The position numbers were made by a program, and so were the translations under genes. A stretch of 64,000 bases of DNA from Orbilia blumenaviensis (taxonomy: Eukaryota; Ascomycota; Orbiliomycetes; Orbiliales; Orbiliaceae): NCBI GenBank assembly GCA_036872755.1, contig JAVHNS010000016.1:806001-870000 (forward strand). The letters run 5' to 3'. Under the pieces are notes generated by a model that was not told the origin of the DNA, did no database searches, and saw only the letters and a list, made by a program, of their open reading frames with translations. Position 1 is the stretch's first letter. Each line of letters starts with the position of its first letter. Below, piece by piece: positions 1-11,464 of the stretch.

Positions 1-740
1 TAGCTACTAGCTCGCTAACCTTATCACTTTCACACGGGGGGCCAACCTACCATGGCGCAATCCGGCTCCACTATTTGTTGCATTTTCGAGGAGGTTTGTG
101 TTGTCTACAACGCCACAATTGTGTGGCTTTTTCCCTGTGCGACATGGGATATTTCCAGAATCAGACAGAAACCGTTTTCGATCATGACATGGGAGCCCAA
201 AAAAATCGCAAAATACGATTTTGGTTATCGGGTAACATACCGCCGATCATGTACGGAGTACTTGGTTGCACAAGTTCTGAAAATGGCAATACCGAATCTC
301 TCTAAACCAATGCATTAATAAAGTGGTCGTTTACGTATTCGAAATTCCCCAACCAGGTACCCCACATTCATGTCCAGTTATTCAAAACAAAACAACAGGT
401 TTCCAAAGATACCTTTCACCAGAAATAACACCATGGCGCCTCATTTTATTACATTTAGGCAGATTGCTACCATGAAATCAAACGTACACACAGCTAGAGA
501 CTGACTACGAGGTTCTCGTTGTACATTATCTGCAACAGCTTTTGCCAAGGAAGTCAACAGAAAGTCGATTCGAAATATATTAGACCGTACAATACTCACA
601 TAACAAAAAAGAAAAATAAAAAAAGGAGAAGAAACTGAAGAAGAGAGCCCGGCGTAGCCTCCAAAATGGGTTGTACTATGAGGTAGACATGCCCCACGTA
701 TTCTAGTATATATATGTAAAGTGAACCTTCAATTTCCTCC
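1..740. other. Intergenic region, no gene seen
   Basis: I see no supported gene here. The short open frames have no recognisable domain and no splice sites linking them to a longer frame. The right end holds the 3' flank of the minus-strand gene that stops at 741. Confidence 0.5.
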
Positions 741-1766
741 TCACTCGTCAGCAAATTTGACTCCACAAGCCACAACCTTATTCCTATCTTCTTCTTCAAG
801 TGCCAGTCTATCCTGGGCATCCTTCTTTACAAATCTTGATGGTGGGACCTTGCCCTCGCAGATGCCACCGTAGATCAAGTACTTGGCCCGATACTTGTCG
901 AGGATCCGATTGAGTTGGTTGTTGAAGCAGCCTGGGTCAGAGGGTTTTGGAATAAATCCTCTGATAACCTTGAACAATGCAATGACGGTGACTTGGGCAA
1001 AGTCCTCGATAGCATTGACATTTGCATAACTGTCTGGAACGCAAGAGTCCTTCGATAGAGCCGTCTTCCAAGCTTGTGAACCTGGATACCACATGTATTA
1101 TTAGCATTCAAGTATGAACAAGCGCGATTATACCGCACTCATAGCATTTTAATTTAACTTACCACTCTCAGCGTCACTAGGTTTCAGCATAGCGTCCATT
1201 TGATGACCAGTCTCGTGAATCCAAACAGAAGGAGTTTTGCAGTTCCCCTTGAAAAGGATGTCTCCGCGGTCGGTGTATGCCAGTGCTGAGCAGCTATCAT
1301 CTGGGACCGAGATTGGATGCCTCACGAGGGCTCGCATGTGCAACGGCAGTCGACCAAATAAGCTAGCCATTGTTTTGATATCAACTGGGGAGTTCTTAGC
1401 CCGACAGAAGATCCATGACTGGAGACATCCCTATGTTGCAAACATATGTTAATTCCTTTATTTTTTTTCTTTCAATCTTTCGGTATCTCTATTCGTGACC
1501 GTAAAGTTTCTTACATGTGCGTATGTGATATTGTAGACCTCGGTGTCTTTTGGGTCGATTCCTAATTCCGTAAACCGAACCTTGCACCCGGATGGGATCA
1601 AGTCATTGTTCCACTTCTTGATGTTGTGCTGCTCAGGGTTAGTGTGTTCGAGAATGCCTGCGTCGACTTTCTCGTGAAGCCCGTTTGGGTAGGCCAATTT
1701 GTTTTTGAGATCTGCTTGAACGCCGGCGATTCCAAGAAGAATAAGTAGTGTGCTTGAGAACAACAT
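741..1766 (-). CDS. Secreted HExxH-motif protein, putative metalloprotease-like
   Basis: Three exons (1766-1515, 1430-1163, 1081-741) join in frame to 286 aa. Intron donors are GTAAG type and acceptors end in TAG and CAG. Residues 1-18 form a hydrophobic signal peptide ending in an AxA-like site (VQA), so the protein is probably secreted. The middle exon encodes WIHETGHQMD; the H-E-x-x-H core (about residues 156-160), followed by an acidic residue, resembles the zinc site of zincin metallopeptidases. Several cysteines (CLQSWIFC, CSALAY, GNCKTP and others) suggest disulfides. I recall similar fungal proteins being annotated as conidiation-specific (Con-13-like), but I cannot verify this. Enzymatic activity is inferred from the motif only; it could be a catalytically dead family member. 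The start is the only ATG giving a signal peptide. Confidence 0.75.
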
Positions 1767-3412
1767 TTTACACCTTTATATATATAATTATGTATAATTA
1801 TACAGTTAAAAGAATTTTCGTATATCTGCTAGATAGGTGATTATTGTGCAACTTACAAAGAAGATGGTGCCATTCAGAGGCTCTTTTATAGATACGACTC
1901 CCATTAGACGGAATCATATATCGTGGTATACGGTTGGTATGCCAACGAGTTAACTGAGTATTCAGTCCCTCTTTCTACGATTGATAGTAGAGAATCCGCT
2001 AAATTTGCAAATACAACAGCACCCATCTAGTGCTTACAGAGCAGCAAGTTATTCATGACATCAACAGCATAGCCAGCTTTGTTGCTTTCGGGACCTCCGT
2101 AAGCCAATTATACGAGCAGGCTTTGTGCTGTTTTCAAAATATGTGTCCGTGTGTGTAAGTTTTTACATAAAAGCTTACTACTACAAATTTCAGGAGGAAT
2201 GCAGATCGGTATGTAGCCTCAAGGCACACGCACAGGAACCAGTGGCCACGGCAGATCTACTATATAGATCAATATTGGAAGCTCCTAAAGATGCAAATGG
2301 CTGAAGTCGAAGGTGTCGGCGCGCACTGCCCTTTAATTGCTTATCCCTTCCCTTGGGACGACGGATACAGCTCTAGCGGCGGCAATTAGATATTATGAAG
2401 GAGATCTTATTCAAATGTTCCAGCACAAGCTTTTCCTTAGTAACGAATATTCCCCGGTTCCTTGGATCGCAATCGAGATGCACCCTTTCGTGTCGCACAG
2501 GATTTTACCGCAATATATTAGTAGTCTAACGCAAAAGCCGGTCAGCCAAGCTATGTTTCGAGAAATCATTGGATGTAGTATATGCCAAGACAACATTGAT
2601 TGACGTCTGGGGCTGCACCGCATCAAGCCGGAGGCCAGAATCAGTTATTCAGATGACTGGTCAGAAAATGTCTACCTTTAGGTAACCTATCAGGACAACA
2701 TACGGCACATAACGCTTAGACCTCTGGCAAATTCCGATAGAGCAATGAGCTTATGGGTTGCAAATTGTTGGCATGTAATTAGTGGAAACGTTCGAAACGT
2801 TCAAAATAAGGGGTCGCCACTCTCAGAAGAATGTATCACCTCAGCTTATCGTTATGACGACAGTGACATCACGATTCAAAGATGCCGAAACTCTTTTTCT
2901 GGAAGGCCTTAGGCACCAAGTCCTTACTAAACTCGAACTCTATAATTCAATTTATTGGCGTAATATGTTTGTATTAATTGAGTCAAGCTAAGTCGTTCCT
3001 AAAAATTTTATAAACCAATACCTATTTAATTAAAGTAGCTCAGTCTCGTGAAACTATAGTTTATGGTATTCATGATAAGACAACACATTCAGGTGTTGTA
3101 TATTTTTACAGCAGCCAGTGCTGCAGTCTGAGTAGCTAGTACAAGTAGAACTAATCTCAAGGGACCAAGTCAGGAAGGCTTTCCAGTTTCCAAAAGGTGC
3201 TAGATGGTTTTGAAATGAACCTAAGTCCAAAATCCGCACCCTTTGTACCAAGAAATTATGAACAATCAAAGCCGAGATTTAGAAAGTTTTGATATCCCTT
3301 CCAGCAAAAAGACACATATAGACCCTGTCCTCCAATCCCTGCATGTACTGATACAAAACTCCCAAATAGAGAAAAGGAAGAAAGGGAAAAAGGGAAAAAA
3401 CGGGATATAAAT
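1767..3412. other. Intergenic region with possible decayed coding remnant
   Basis: This is the promoter side of the HExxH gene and the 3' flank of the F-box gene. An 88-codon open stretch at 2337-2603 has no ATG start and no recognised domain. It may be a decayed remnant or chance. A TATA-like AT-rich stretch lies just upstream of 1766. Nothing else is supported. Confidence 0.4.
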
Positions 3413-4435
3413 CTATTTCTCGTCCTGACTGAATGTAAACCCTGTCGGAGAAGTTGGTCTCGCGACGGCCCAATCCTCTCCTGATCCAGTCTGATATCGA
3501 CATCCAAGGATAAAGACCTTGATCGCAATCACAGCACCGTATTTAGCTGTCTTCTCCCCTTCTTGTTCTTCTTCAGCCGTTTCGATATGCTTCCAATACC
3601 CGGTAGGTGAATTATCCGCCTGAATTTCGACTTGAATAGATGAGATATGAAGCCCTTCCCCCTCTTCCCCGGACTCCCCAAGAGTTTCATCAAACTTTTC
3701 CCAATCGTATCGATCCAAGAACAATTCCAACCAATTTTGAACTGTTGAACATGGTTGAGCACCAGGATTATGTGATGGAGAGTCGGGAACAAAATTCCAA
3801 TTGACCAAAAACTCCACGGATCCTTTGTACTTGTTGTATTCCGGATGTCCCGGATTGACGGCGTAAACGTGGTCGGGGAGATAATGGGAAATGTTCCTTT
3901 TGCCACAAAATAGCCCCGGAGCACCCAGAGCAGCATTGGTAGCTACTGTGAGATTGACTAGAGCAATATCCGTAGCCTTTTCACCAGTTTCCAACTCTTT
4001 GATTCTGTTTGTGATTGGAAGGTTCACCAAATCGATACCAGTAGAGACTCTGCACATGTTTAGCAGCTTCGGGTCCATTCTGAACTTTGAGAAGATGCGA
4101 GCTCCCCTATGCACCAGCCATAGTGAAGAATCCATGCATAAATCTGGGTCTAGAGGTTCCTTATGTCCGGCAGCCATAGGCGGATCCCCGAACCGGATTT
4201 TCGCTGGAACATATCTTCCGAAAGGAAGATTGTTTTCAATGAAATCGTACCATTTTGTGCATACAAGCCGGAGAGCTGAGTATTGAGAAACATCGGCAAT
4301 CTCTAAGACGCTGTATTGCAATTCTAGTGGAAACATTTGAGAGACAGAATGTGGCTCTTCGCCCGCCATTTTCTGGGGGGCTGGAATACTGGATTCCATC
4401 TTCCTTGGACCCTGGAAGAGTGAATGGTTAGCCAT
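3413..4435 (-). CDS. F-box-like domain protein
   Basis: Single-exon gene of 340 aa. Residues about 34-75 (starting MFPLELQ, then a stretch with LRLVCTKWYDFIE) match the leucine/tryptophan pattern of an F-box, the Skp1-binding motif of SCF ubiquitin ligases. Pro-Leu-Glu at the start and the VCTKW core are the best-preserved parts. The rest (about 80-340) has no domain I recognise. It contains an acidic segment (GESGEEGEG, about 265-275) and a Glu-rich stretch (about 300). Many Pezizomycotina carry large families of such F-box proteins with variable C-termini that would recruit substrates. An SCF adaptor role is therefore an inference from family knowledge. ATGs at codons 13 and 23 could also serve as the start; the first is used because the frame is open from there. 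Confidence 0.65.
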   Translation of the reverse strand: MANHSLFQGPRKMESSIPAPQKMAGEEPHSVSQMFPLELQYSVLEIADVSQYSALRLVCTKWYDFIENNLPFGRYVPAKIRFGDPPMAAGHKEPLDPDLCMDSSLWLVHRGARIFSKFRMDPKLLNMCRVSTGIDLVNLPITNRIKELETGEKATDIALVNLTVATNAALGAPGLFCGKRNISHYLPDHVYAVNPGHPEYNKYKGSVEFLVNWNFVPDSPSHNPGAQPCSTVQNWLELFLDRYDWEKFDETLGESGEEGEGLHISSIQVEIQADNSPTGYWKHIETAEEEQEGEKTAKYGAVIAIKVFILGCRYQTGSGEDWAVARPTSPTGFTFSQDEK

Positions 4436-5361
4436 TCTGTTTCATTGATTTCACATATATGCTACGCTGGCATGGATGAACTAACCCCGGGGATGTAGAC
4501 AGTGCAGTTACTGTTTATTATATAAGCAGGGGAATATTTGACTTGGGCCGTGCGAGGGAGACTATCTAGTTCGATAGGATGACACAATGAATAATCGGGA
4601 AATAAACAGGACTAAGAATAGGAGGGCCGGAAGCGGATGAGAAATACGTGCTATTAGGTTTCACGAACTGGGAGTGGGGGTGCGATGTTTATATATTACC
4701 CAAGAGAGCCTCGAGGGAAATTTGTGGGACAGAGTTATAGATCTACTGCACGCCCCTTCTTCCTCAACAGAACATAAAAATCGTCTCGTGAACTATCGAT
4801 ATTTCATTTTTTTAGAAAAAAAAATTTACTTTGTAAACTATTGGACTCAATATTTATTAACAAGGCCGAATACACGGTTATCTTATAATTCCTCTTGATC
4901 AGTTGAGGTTCCAGATATATATGAGCAAACTGTCATAACAAAGCCGACGTTTAACTAAGATATTGAGATTAAGGCTCTAGAACTTCGTAAGATATCTATA
5001 TTCATTTGTAGAATCTGCTTGAATCAGATGCACATTCTAGCCCCCGATAGCTATTGTCAACACAATTGCTGCAAAGCGGCGTGGTATTTTTTAAGCATGG
5101 CAACTTACTAGGGCTGGGGCACCAATTGCAATTGACCATAAATCTGTAACGATTGAATTCGATTCAAGAATATACACATAATATAAACATTCTAAGATTA
5201 CAATGGGTAGATTCTCACTACTAACTTAAACATATTTTCCAAAAAGCAAACGAAAAACATGGACGCATATCTAAACGTTATAAACATAGAGGTAAAAACG
5301 ACAGTTGTACCATTCATTCACTAACTTTCATCCAGCGTCCCGTCATATACAAGTTTACCGG
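4436..5361. other. Intergenic region, no gene seen
   Basis: AT-rich stretch between the F-box gene promoter and the 3' end of the GMC oxidoreductase gene, both on the minus strand. It has A/T runs around 4808-4860 but no supported coding or RNA gene. Confidence 0.5.
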
Positions 5362-7276
5362 CTACCAAGCATTGCCAATTAGCTCTGCAGCCCTCTCCGC
5401 AATACCGTAAACTGCTGTCTGAATATGAGCAGAGATTTGCACAGGGATGATAGACGCATCAACAACCCTAAGGTTAGTCGTTCCGTAAACCTTTAGGTTG
5501 CAATCTACGACACCATTCGACTCTTTCGGCAACATGGCACATGTACCAACCGGATGCCAAAGCGTTGATACCGTATCCTTAGCATATGCGAGAATCTGGG
5601 CGTCTGTGGAGACGGAACTACCGGGTTCATATTCTTTAACGAGAATATCTTTTAGCGGGGCCGTGTTTGCGATCTTTCGGAGGTATTTTACAATCTGTCT
5701 CACTGCCTCGGCGTCGTATGAGTTTGCGAGATAGTTTGGATCAATAACCGGGGGGTTGGAAGGGTTTGTAGTGTCGATGTGGACGCTGCCCTTGGAGAAA
5801 GAGTGCTGGAGGATGCCGAGTAGGGTGACATATTGGTTTCCATATTCAGCAGAGCCGGCAGCGGGATAGCCCTTGGTGCCAGTATAACCATCGGCGTAGA
5901 TAATTTCGAGTTGCGGAACTCCAGCTTTGATGCTCTCGCTAGTGAGTTGGGACAATTTAACTTGGTCAACGACATTGCCTGGTGAGGCAGCAAGAGCAGC
6001 TAGGTAGTTCATGCCGATGTCAGAGCCAAGAATTTGTTTCCAGTTAAGAAATGCGAAATTGCTGCCGTTATAGTCGAAGGCAGAGGGTTGGTTAGATTGG
6101 TAGAGCGCCATTTGCTCTGCGGCATATGTAGAGTTAGTGGTCAATGAGTCGAATGAAGTGAAGCCCGGCTTTAACTGGTAGGCCACGCTAACAAATATGT
6201 GGTCTTGAAGGTTTTCACCGACGCCTGGAAGGTTGATGAGGGTCTTGATTCCGGCTTTGGAGATGACTGAGTTTTGCCCAATTCCCGAAGTTTCCAAGAT
6301 TTGTGGAGATTGAAAGGAACCAGCGGAAAGAATGACTTCCTTAGCTGCTGTATAGACAGTGCCATCCTCAAGTGTGACACCCGTTGCTTGTTGTCCCTTG
6401 CTAGTAGGCTTTAAATTCACCTTCTTTACTGTCACATCTGTAACGACATGAACGTTGGAACCTGCAATCCATAAATACTCTGGGGCCCACGACCTCGTGT
6501 AGTTTGACGCCCGAATATTACTCGGGTGATAAACCGCACCAATTGGGTTCCCATTAAGGGACTCCAGGTTTGTAGGAACCCCGAGATTGTTCATAGTGGG
6601 GACGAATGGCAGATGCTGGGGTGGCTGTATCCGATCCACTGTAGTCTGGATTGGGCCACCCTTTCCAACTCCCGTGTTCAATCCAAAAATATTGCTAGTC
6701 TTGACATAGTTCTCGGCTTTCAACATATACTTGATCATGTTGCCCCATCCCCATCCATGATTCCCAAGACTACCCCAAGCATCATATTCAGCTTTGGCGG
6801 CACGATCCCACACCATGAAGTTTAGGGCAGAGGTACCACCGAGCACACGCCCTCTACTCTGACCGATTACCCGATTGCCAATATTTTCTTGTGGGGTTGT
6901 AAGGAATTTCCAGTCATAAGGTCCGAAAAGAGTTGAGCCCTTGAGCCCAGGAATGCTAATTCCGGGTTCGTCGGTAGGAGGCGCTGGGCCAGCTTCAAGT
7001 ACTAGGATCTTAGTCGTTGGGAGTTTTTGACTTAGTCTGGTCGCTAACGCCAGGCCAGCAGTGCCGCCACCTACAATTATCTGTTACATGAAGAGTAATA
7101 AGTCAGGCCGGCCTTTTCGAACCATCCTAGGATGGTGCGTTTCATCTAGCTAGAATTTTAAAACTTACGAAATCATAAGAGGTAGCAGACGCATCTTGTC
7201 GAGAACGAATTGTCGCTGCGACTGAATCTCCTGGTAGCAGCGACAATGCCAGGACAGCAACAGACGCGAAGAGCAT
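5362..7276 (-). CDS. Secreted GMC oxidoreductase (AA3-type, FAD-dependent)
   Basis: Two exons (7276-7169, 7080-5362) join to 608 aa. Residues 1-21 are a signal peptide (MLFASVAVLALSLLP...). The FAD-binding GGGTAG loop is at about 40-45, within YDFIIVGGGTAGLALATRLS. The ADP-ribose Glu follows in LVLEAGP. The GMC signature GRVLGGTSALNFMVWDR is at about 113-130 and signature 2 (GSFQSPQILETSGIG) lies mid-protein. Near the C-terminus are WHPVGTCAM with the catalytic His (about 545) and ISAHIQTAVYG with the second His (about 588), so the His/His pair is complete. The family oxidises alcohols, aryl alcohols or sugars using O2 or quinones. Substrate cannot be told from sequence; aryl-alcohol oxidase/dehydrogenase-like or glucose oxidase-like are both possible. 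The intron sits between the signal peptide exon and the FAD loop, a common position in these genes. Confidence 0.93.
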
Positions 7277-9131
7277 ATCGCGCAGTGAATCTCGCCCCTT
7301 TGTTCAAGCAACCAAATTTAACAGCGGAAGGCCACGGAGTACTACCTAGCACTATCGATTCTATGAGAATTCGCGGAAGGTGGTATATTATATCGGATGC
7401 ATATACTAGTGTTTCGCAACACCTTTCAAAGAGCGACTGGAGGGTGATACAACTGAATGGAAAACAAAAGAGATGCTTTGAAAATTATGAAAAAGATGAT
7501 AATAAAAAAAAAAGAAGAAATGAGATTTGACTACTCCCTTTCCACGTTTCCGGGAGATCAGCTGCTCGAGGCTCTTGTAATAAAAGAGAAACGATGACAC
7601 GGCAGGAGACCAGCCAGAAGGTGGGCTAGTCTCCTTGCTTTATGTATGTTCCTGGTGAAGGAGCCCGTTCTATTTCGATTCCTCGCCTGGATGACCTATC
7701 CATTGGCCAGGCCCCGGGCCACTCTTCTAAGACGCGTATGAAAAGCACCGAACCCTTAGCATTTTAGGCCGAATTCAAGTTCTTACGTTTCCATCCTAAA
7801 CACGAGAAGTTAATAAAAGATGCCTGCCGGTTGGAGTCTCGCCCAGAGTATATCATGCATGTCAGTATAAAGTTTGGAAAGTTCCTTCGCCAGGAAATAT
7901 ATCAACATCGAGCATCCTCGAATTTAGCCGGCCAAACCTCCCAAAACTGAGGGCTGCAACTAGGATCGGCGTGGTTATGTATGCACCATTTGTTCAAGGC
8001 ACGGGCGTCTTTTCACCAATGAGCGTCGCATCGAGTTGTTCCGCTGCATGCACGCCGTGGTGGGATCCAGGTCCTTGGCCGAGAAGCCACATGGTTTTGG
8101 AAGAAGTTGCCCTTGCTTCGATTGGTAGGAAATCATGCTATCGGAAGCTGATCTAGATCTTAATGTTGTGTTCTTCTAAACAATATCGGCTTCTGTTATC
8201 GGCGATAGAAACCTTGAAACATATTGAATCTGACGAGCGAGGCCTTTTTTCTCTTACGCACTTCGGGCGGGGATTGCATTATTATTTGCTAGATTGGCGA
8301 ATTCAGCTTTCCATTTTCCCCGCAGATTTTAAAGTGGGTAGGTGGTCACAAATCCACTCCAATGCCAACAGGGTAAATCTCCCGCTGGGGTAATATAATA
8401 TTCGAGAAATTAACAAAGGGTGCTATTTAGCCTGGGCCTGGCCTTTGCAACTTGTCTCCGAACCGAGATACATTCAAGCACAGCTGGATTCGATCGAAGT
8501 AGCCGGGTAAAATGTCAGTCAGATCAATATCAATACACAGTAAGGGCCCTCTGGCTTCTAATAACGCCTGACGCATACGTACATCCCGAAAAATCCTTTC
8601 TGCGGTCATGCAATATCTAAAGCGCATGTTCTCAAATGATGGAGTCAAACCAGTGCTCCTAGACTCCTCTCCATCCCTCTCATTCCATGCTGGAGTGTGT
8701 ATATACTTAGTACCTTGCATGGCCATGCCCTGAGCCACTTTCGTGGCAACCAGGTGGCGGACCAAGACCTCGCCTCGGCATGGATGGGTGCCCAAGGAGC
8801 AGAGCGGCTTGGCCAATGGCACGGCAGCCTGCTATGCAAGGAACGCGCCAAAGAGCGCAAACCCTGCTGCTCGCCAGACGGGTTTAAACTTCAAACCATC
8901 TTCTTTCAGCCTGCCAGAACTTGATTCTGTTCCATCAACCTCACCCTCATCACCATCACCATCATAATCATCATCATCACCGCCATCGCCATCGCCAAAT
9001 CAGCGACAAAGGGGCTACCGTGATTTCCAGTGGTCGGAGCCCGCGAATACGTCCTCAGAAGGGCCAATCTGGTCATATCCGAAGCTAGTACCCGGGAGTA
9101 CAGCTTCCAGTACTTATAGACGAGAGGCGCC
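7277..9131. other. Divergent intergenic region between GMC gene and RSC7-like gene
   Basis: Contains the promoters of two divergently transcribed genes. The right part (about 8940-9000) has CAT/CATCAC-type repeats and is probably 5' leader of the plus-strand gene. A 131-codon minus-strand open stretch at 8427-8822 has no recognised domain and is not called. Confidence 0.5.
8945..8996. repeat. CAT/CATCAC-type simple repeat
   Basis: Run of degenerate ATC/CAT trinucleotides (CATCACCATCACCATCAT..., then CGCCATCGCCATCGCC) upstream of the RSC7-like start codon. A similar, purer run occurs 650 bp downstream inside the first intron. Confidence 0.8.
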
Positions 9132-11242
9132 ATGGGTGGAGCGACGAGACCCCGGCGTTCGACACGGCAGGAGGAGAAGGAGAAGGAGAAGGAGAAGCAA
9201 CCATGTACGTCTCAACTTTCTGCCCTGTGCCATTGAAATATCGGGGGTTTCAATGCTGGTTCAAGGAAAGGCTTGGATCGATCGCGTTTGGGGCGCTTCG
9301 CCCTCGAAGGTCTGGATTGTTTGGTATGGGAGGCGATGGCGAAGAGGAGAAGATACGAGAGGGAGAGGGGAGAGGAGGGAGAGGAGATGAAAGAGATGGC
9401 AAGCAGTGAAGGAATCCCGTTGCATGAGGCCTGATGCCGGGAGGGAGGATGGCTTGGTGAATACTATATAGATGCCGAGGACAGACGCCTTTGTCTAATG
9501 ATGCCTATATCTTCTACCATCAACCCGGCCAACTCACTGCTGACTTTCTCTTCCTCCTTCTTCCTCCTCTTCTTCTTCCTCTCCACCCCAAACACTTCTT
9601 CCTACACCACCACACCATCACATCGCCATCGCCATCACCATCACCATCACCATCACCATCACCATCACCATCACCACCACTATCCCCACCTCGCCATTGC
9701 TGCCCATTGCACCCATCATTATCATCATCCCCAGGCACTCTTGAGCTGTTCTTGATCTAACACTTCTTTCCGGTGAGTAGCTCCTCCTCCTCCCTCCTCT
9801 CCTAGCAACGACGAAGAGGACGAAGAGGAAGAACCTGCCGAACAATCAGACGCTTCTGAGGAGCCCGTACCGGAGCTGCCTAAGAAGCGTCGAGGCAGGC
9901 CCCCGAGAAACGCCGCAGTCATTGACATCCAGCCTCTAGACGACTTCGACGAGACAGAGACACCGGGCCCAGGGTCACCAACAGCTGCAGACTCGCCAAC
10001 AAGTATGCCGAGACGCAGAGGAAGGGGTAGACCATCAAGCTCTGGCCTTGGTGGTAAAGGCCGAGGGACCCGTGGTGGCCCCTCGCACACCACTAGCGTT
10101 CCCAGCGATAAGTTTGGGAACGAACAACAGGTCAAAAACAACGAAATTGACCTTCCAGAGGACCCCGCCGGTGAGCTCAAGGTAGACAAAGATGGGAACC
10201 TCCTGGGCGGCCGTCAGTACCGCTGCCGCACATTCACTATGATGGATCGTGGCGAACAGCTCTACATGTTGTCCACGGAACCCGCTCGTTGTGCAGGCTT
10301 CCGAGATTCTTATCTCTTTTTCCAACGTCACAAGCAGCTCTACAAGATCATCTGCAATGACGAGGAAAAGTTCGACCTTATCAGGAGGAATATTATCCCT
10401 CATTCGTATAAAGGTCGAGCAATCGGCGTCTGCACGGCGCGCTCGGTCTTCCGTGAGTTTGGTGCCCGAATGATCGTCGGAGGAAAAAGGGTAATTGACG
10501 ACTACTATGAGCACACGGCAAGACTGAACGGGGTCAAGGAAGGTGAGATCGCCGACCCAGAAGACCGACTGCCACCACCGGGTGTCCCATACAACCAAAA
10601 TCAATACGTCGCTTGGTTCGGTGCCAGCTCTGTTTATCATCAAAGTTCTACTCCGGCCATAATCGAAACCAAGGCTTCGAGTGCTGGTGGGCTTCTCACC
10701 GTCACCAATAAAAAGAAGAAGCTTACGGATCATAATTGGATGACTGAGATTGCTCAGAACACTGCGTAAGTGCCCTATTTGTAGTATCGGTATCTATTTC
10801 CACACCCCTTTGCTAACATAACCATAACAGTGAGTATAACAAACTCATCGCAGGACATCGCGCTCTGACTCACACCGGCGTCTACGAGCCTCACACAAAT
10901 CTCAAGCAATTCCCAAGTCATTTCTACCCTTCTGCTGCAAAATTCGAAAAGGTGTCTGATACCATCGCACCACCCGACGAATTCTTCGACTCATCCACTC
11001 CTATTGATAAAAGGAAGTACCCTTGTGGAGCGACTGCCACTGTCGAACAATACGCCGTTGCCCCATTCACTACGATGCCTCTCTCTGCTCGCGAATATGC
11101 CAGCGGCGGAGGGCTGATGTCTATTGACCCGTCCGTATATGCGAGCCAACCCCCTGAGGTTAAGAACGCAATTCTGGCCCAAATCGAGGCTGAGAAGTAT
11201 CACCTCGCACAACTCGGAATGAAACCACTCTCATCCAACTAG
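9132..11242 (+). CDS. RSC7: Rsc7/Swp82-family chromatin-remodelling complex subunit
   Basis: Exons 9132-9204, 9781-10765 and 10831-11242 join in frame to 489 aa. The long first intron (9205-9780, 576 nt) is inferred. It has a GTACGT donor, a CTAAC branch-like site at about 9757 and an AG at 9779-9780. It joins a basic MGGATRPRRSTRQ start with a KE repeat to a proline/serine stretch, an acidic NDEEDEEEE block and an AT-hook-like KKRRGRPPR. The core (from QYRCRTFTM through YMLSTEPARC, RRNIIPHSYKGRAIGVC and REFGARMIVGG) is the Rsc7/Swp82 domain. In yeast these proteins (Npl6/Rsc7, Swp82) are subunits of the RSC and SWI/SNF remodellers in the nucleus. The core and the second intron are secure; the first exon is likely but needs transcript support. 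The frame stays open for 200 codons beyond the TAG. Confidence 0.9.
9205..9780 (+). other. Probable long first intron of the RSC7-like gene
   Basis: Donor CCAT|GTACGT and acceptor GTGAGTAG|CTCC, with TCTAACA about 22 nt before the acceptor. The nearest alternative acceptor (9804-9805) gives the wrong phase with this donor. The intron contains a polypyrimidine stretch and the CATCAC repeat. Confidence 0.6.
9616..9680. repeat. (CATCAC)n / CAT trinucleotide microsatellite
   Basis: About 65 bp of CATCACC-type repeats (CATCGC twice, then CATCAC many times). It lies inside the inferred first intron of the RSC7-like gene, so length changes would not alter the protein. Confidence 0.9.
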
Positions 11243-11464
11243 TTCCGGGATGAAGTGTGTTCCCCTTTCCCCGAGTCTCATTCCCGAGCCTTATCCTCAG
11301 CACGGCCCGCAAATCACAGCAGCTCCTGTGAGAAAATCTCATATCAAAATATAAACGAATCTATCCACAAGTGGGGCCAGGTTGTCCAACCCTTTAAACT
11401 TGATTACTACGAACAACAATCTCCAAATGACCTATTCGCAAGTCTTAACACTACTCCCTGGGCT

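Noticed and set aside
2337..2603. 88-codon plus-strand frame
   Set aside because: Starts from a non-ATG codon, no domain recognised, no splice partner; at best a remnant.
8427..8822. 131-codon minus-strand frame upstream of the RSC7-like gene
   Set aside because: No domain, overlaps probable leader sequence, and the frame is open on other strands too.
10035..10733. 232-codon open frame antisense to the RSC7-like exon
   Set aside because: Shadow of the conserved RSC7 domain on the other strand; no known domain and no start or intron context.
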